Assembly: GCA_026182355.1 (NCBI GenBank)
Contig: JAPFBL010000243.1
Location: forward strand, 1,054,001-1,118,000
DNA length: 64,000 bases
Source of the DNA: Hermatobates lingyangjiaoensis
Lineage: Eukaryota; Arthropoda; Insecta; Hemiptera; Hermatobatidae
Reading direction: 5' to 3'
Made by a program: the position numbers and the translations under genes
Notes under the pieces: model-generated
Database searches by the model: none
What the model saw: the letters and a program-made list of their open reading frames with translations, nothing else
Told to the model about the DNA's origin: nothing
Shown here: positions 62,640 through 64,000 of the stretch, piece by piece
Layout: each line of letters begins with the position of its first letter
How positions within the stretch are numbered: the first letter of the stretch is position 1

Positions 62640-62885
62640 AGACAACCTGTCAATATAAGTTAAGACTTAGAAACAATATACAATTCACTTCAATATTTCG
62701 TGGTCACCAGGAAAAGTAAAAAAAGATGAGTTCTGTTTGGCTGGCAAACAGCAACTCAACAACTGAGTTGTCAACCGAGTAAAACTCATCTTTTTCTTCT
62801 TCTCTCTCTCTCTCCTGATGATGACGAGGTAGAAATTTTTGAAGTGAAGTGTATATTGTTTCAACATATTTTTTTCCTGTAATCG
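62640..62885. repeat. Family D inverted-repeat unit
   Basis: The left arm AGAAACAATATACAATTCAC, with TTCAATATTTCG beyond, is mirrored by GAAGTGAAGTGTATATTGTT at the right. The middle holds AAAGATGAGTTCTG and its approximate inverse. The plus core at 62818-62850 reads CUGAUGA, U, GACGAGGUA, GAAA, UUU, U. The left core has lost CTGATGA. Similar to 53797-54045. Confidence 0.65.
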
Positions 62886-62940
62886 TACAATATATAATTA
62901 TACATTGATAGTGAATAGTGATATCTTGCTCACTCTGTGG

Positions 62941-62975
62941 GAAGGCACTCTAGAATGAATGCACTCTAGAATGAA
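62941..62975 (+). repeat. 17-bp tandem duplication
   Basis: GCACTCTAGAATGAAT is followed by GCACTCTAGAATGAAC. Confidence 0.8.
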
Positions 62976-63274
62976 CTTTGGAGTCATCATTCTCCCTATT
63001 CGGTTGAATGGACCAGTTACTCGCCGAGCAGTATAACACTTCTAACACGTTGAATATCTCCTTTTACAAGGTCTCTTAAAACTGAATAGCTTTCTCTGTT
63101 GAGTTACATTCTGGTTTTTCCAATAAGACGGTCAAATACACAGTCTATTTTGAGTTTTTATGATCCTGGAGTTTGTACTCTCTGGTACCGTTAAAATTGC
63201 CTGTTGTAATTTAAGGCTAAAACAAGTAACAAATTTACTAGCCTTGCAAGCATTTAGTGTCAAGCATTTACTCA

Positions 63275-63600
63275 TATCCATAAAGGAAAGAAATACTAAG
63301 TCTTAGTATTTCTAAGACAACTAAGATACTTAGTTTCCATCGTCAGATTACATATATAATGTAAAATATGAAATTGAATACAGCAAAATACTGAAATGTG
63401 AACTAACACATAAAGGAGTTATTAAATAACATACGTTAGGTTATATTACATTGTTTTTTGTTTCCATTTCAAAGTTTTATTCATATTTTTTATTGTTGAT
63501 GTAATCTGACGATGAACACTTAAGTGTTCGAAACTCGTCGACAACGTTTAGTTAAATCTTTTGTGTGGAGATTGAGCATTTCTTTCTCTTTCTAATCATA
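63275..63600. repeat. Family A variant unit with a fully paired helix II
   Basis: The right half has a core at 63506-63539 (plus): CUGACGA, U, helix II GAACACU/AGUGUUC (seven pairs), GAAA, CUCGU, C. The left half (63275-63360) has the inverse border TAAGGAAAG-like sequence and CAUCGUCAGAUUACA, but the core there is replaced by a repeated ACTAAG/CTTAGT hairpin tract. The right border TTTTGTGTGGAGATTGAGCA matches family A. Confidence 0.55.
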
Positions 63601-63644
63601 AGTTATAAATTATTATTTCTTTTTATTTCAAATATTACAATATA

Positions 63645-63760
63645 TATATATATTATTTTATATTTTCTCCTCTCCTGAAGACGCTAAGACAGCCGAAATG
63701 ATCGAGAATCGTGAGTGTTAGTCCTCTTTTTTGTGTTCTCTAGTTGTAACTTTAAATATA
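63645..63760 (+). repeat. PLE-like half unit with ribozyme-like core
   Basis: After a short TA tract: CUCUC, CUGAAGA, C, GCUAAGACAGC, C, GAAA, UGAU, C, GAGAAUCGUGAG. Core boxes intact, helix III not palindromic in this copy. The unit is followed by a further TA tract. Confidence 0.5.
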
Positions 63761-63761
63761 T

Positions 63762-63895
63762 ATACCGCCCTGTCTTCCTGCGGGACTCTTCGCTCTTCGC
63801 ACCTCCTGATGACGACGATGGTCGAAATATCGATGTGAGTTATGTCTGTGTCTTTCTGTGTGTTTCCTTCGTTTTGAATTTATTTTATTTTAAAT
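63762..63895 (+). repeat. Family D half unit with the best family D ribozyme motif
   Basis: It runs from the TA tract through CCGCCCTGTCTTCCTGCGGG, the core, and TGTCTGTGTCTTTCTGTGTG to TTCCTTCGTTTTGAATTTA, which is shared with 61500-61545 and 26020-26040. Confidence 0.65.
63800..63837 (+). ncRNA. Hammerhead-like motif, family D (helix III AUAU)
   Basis: Stem I CACCUC (63800-63805) pairs with GAUGUG (63832-63837) at five of six positions. The core is CUGAUGA, extra C, helix II GAC/GUC with a GAUG loop, GAAA (63824-63827), the palindrome AUAU (63827-63830) and C (63831). All core bases are consensus, so this is one of the two most complete copies. Confidence 0.7.
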
Positions 63896-63909
63896 ATATA
63901 TATTTATAT

Positions 63910-64000
63910 ATGTCACTTAAAATTCGAAAAAACGTTCCAAACTGGACGCAAATCAGTTCAAAAATGGAGGAAAGCAACACACAGAAAAAGAGACACACTT
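63910..64000 (-). repeat. Family B unit, left arm, cut by the window end
   Basis: AAAATTCGAAAAAACGTTCC, AACTGGACGCAAATCAG and ACACACAGAAAAAGAGACAC match 10745-10830. The ribozyme core should follow just outside the window. Confidence 0.75.

Overview
This window looks like nuclear DNA of an animal, most likely an arthropod. It is strongly A+T-rich by eye, full of (TA)n microsatellites, and I could find no convincing host exon. Two facts favour an arthropod. A tRNA-derived SINE is present in about eight copies, and two of them end in short CCTAA repeats (the complement of the arthropod telomere unit TTAGG). The mobile genes that can be recognised (Penelope-like, hAT, RTE-like and Jockey-like) are all common in arthropods. 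A chelicerate with a large repeat-rich genome would fit, but the species cannot be fixed from this sequence. The window is best read as intergenic or deep intronic DNA.

The dominant content is debris of Penelope-like retroelements (PLEs). One compact copy at 58571-59159 has a GIY-YIG endonuclease reading frame between two identical 89-bp inverted terminal repeats, each carrying a hammerhead-type ribozyme motif. A reverse-transcriptase remnant with its active-site region lies at 54590-55330, split by a SINE. Nine fragments hold only the N-terminal part of PLE-like proteins; most stop at or near the same codons (YTN-I) and run straight into (TA)n. Around them are more than twenty inverted-repeat or half-palindrome units, often bordered by (TA)n, that carry hammerhead-like cores of the form CUGANGA, helix II, GAAA, short palindrome, U, H. 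The palindrome that replaces helix III differs between families (ACGU, AUAU, AAUU, ACGCGU, AGAUCU, ACCGGU, AGCGCU, AGGCCU, ACAUGU) but nearly always starts with A, ends with U and is self-complementary. This is what a ribozyme acting as a dimer would need.

Layout: 0-1 kb, palindromic PLE ends; 3.1-3.5 kb, a dispersed repeat with a partner at 41.9 kb; 5.3-5.8 kb, PLE N-terminus; 6.3-9.7 kb, ribozyme-bearing inverted repeats and a SINE; 10.7-16.2 kb, four more inverted-repeat units and a PLE N-terminus; 16.5-20.7 kb, a complex repeat with a 29-bp hairpin satellite; 21-25 kb, mostly featureless A+T-rich DNA with one candidate regulatory block; 25-37 kb, a dense cluster of ribozyme families, SINEs and (TA)n; 38.5-42 kb, a pogo-like repeat, an RTE-like fragment, an inverted-repeat unit and a SINE; 45.4-49.6 kb, the best-preserved ribozyme motif, three PLE N-termini and two tandem arrays; 50.4-51.2 kb, a hAT transposon remnant; 53.8-59.9 kb, PLE reverse transcriptase, a Jockey-like fragment, the PLE with GIY-YIG, and nested SINEs; 60.8-64 kb, another ribozyme-repeat cluster cut by the window end.

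No host gene network can be described. The elements connect through transposition: PLE proteins (reverse transcriptase plus GIY-YIG nuclease) would copy elements whose terminal repeats carry self-cleaving motifs, (TA)n appears to be the preferred landing place, and LINE enzymes would mobilise the SINEs. Several moderately G+C-richer unique blocks with homeodomain-, POU- or TCF-like sites are proposed as possible conserved regulatory elements, on weak evidence.
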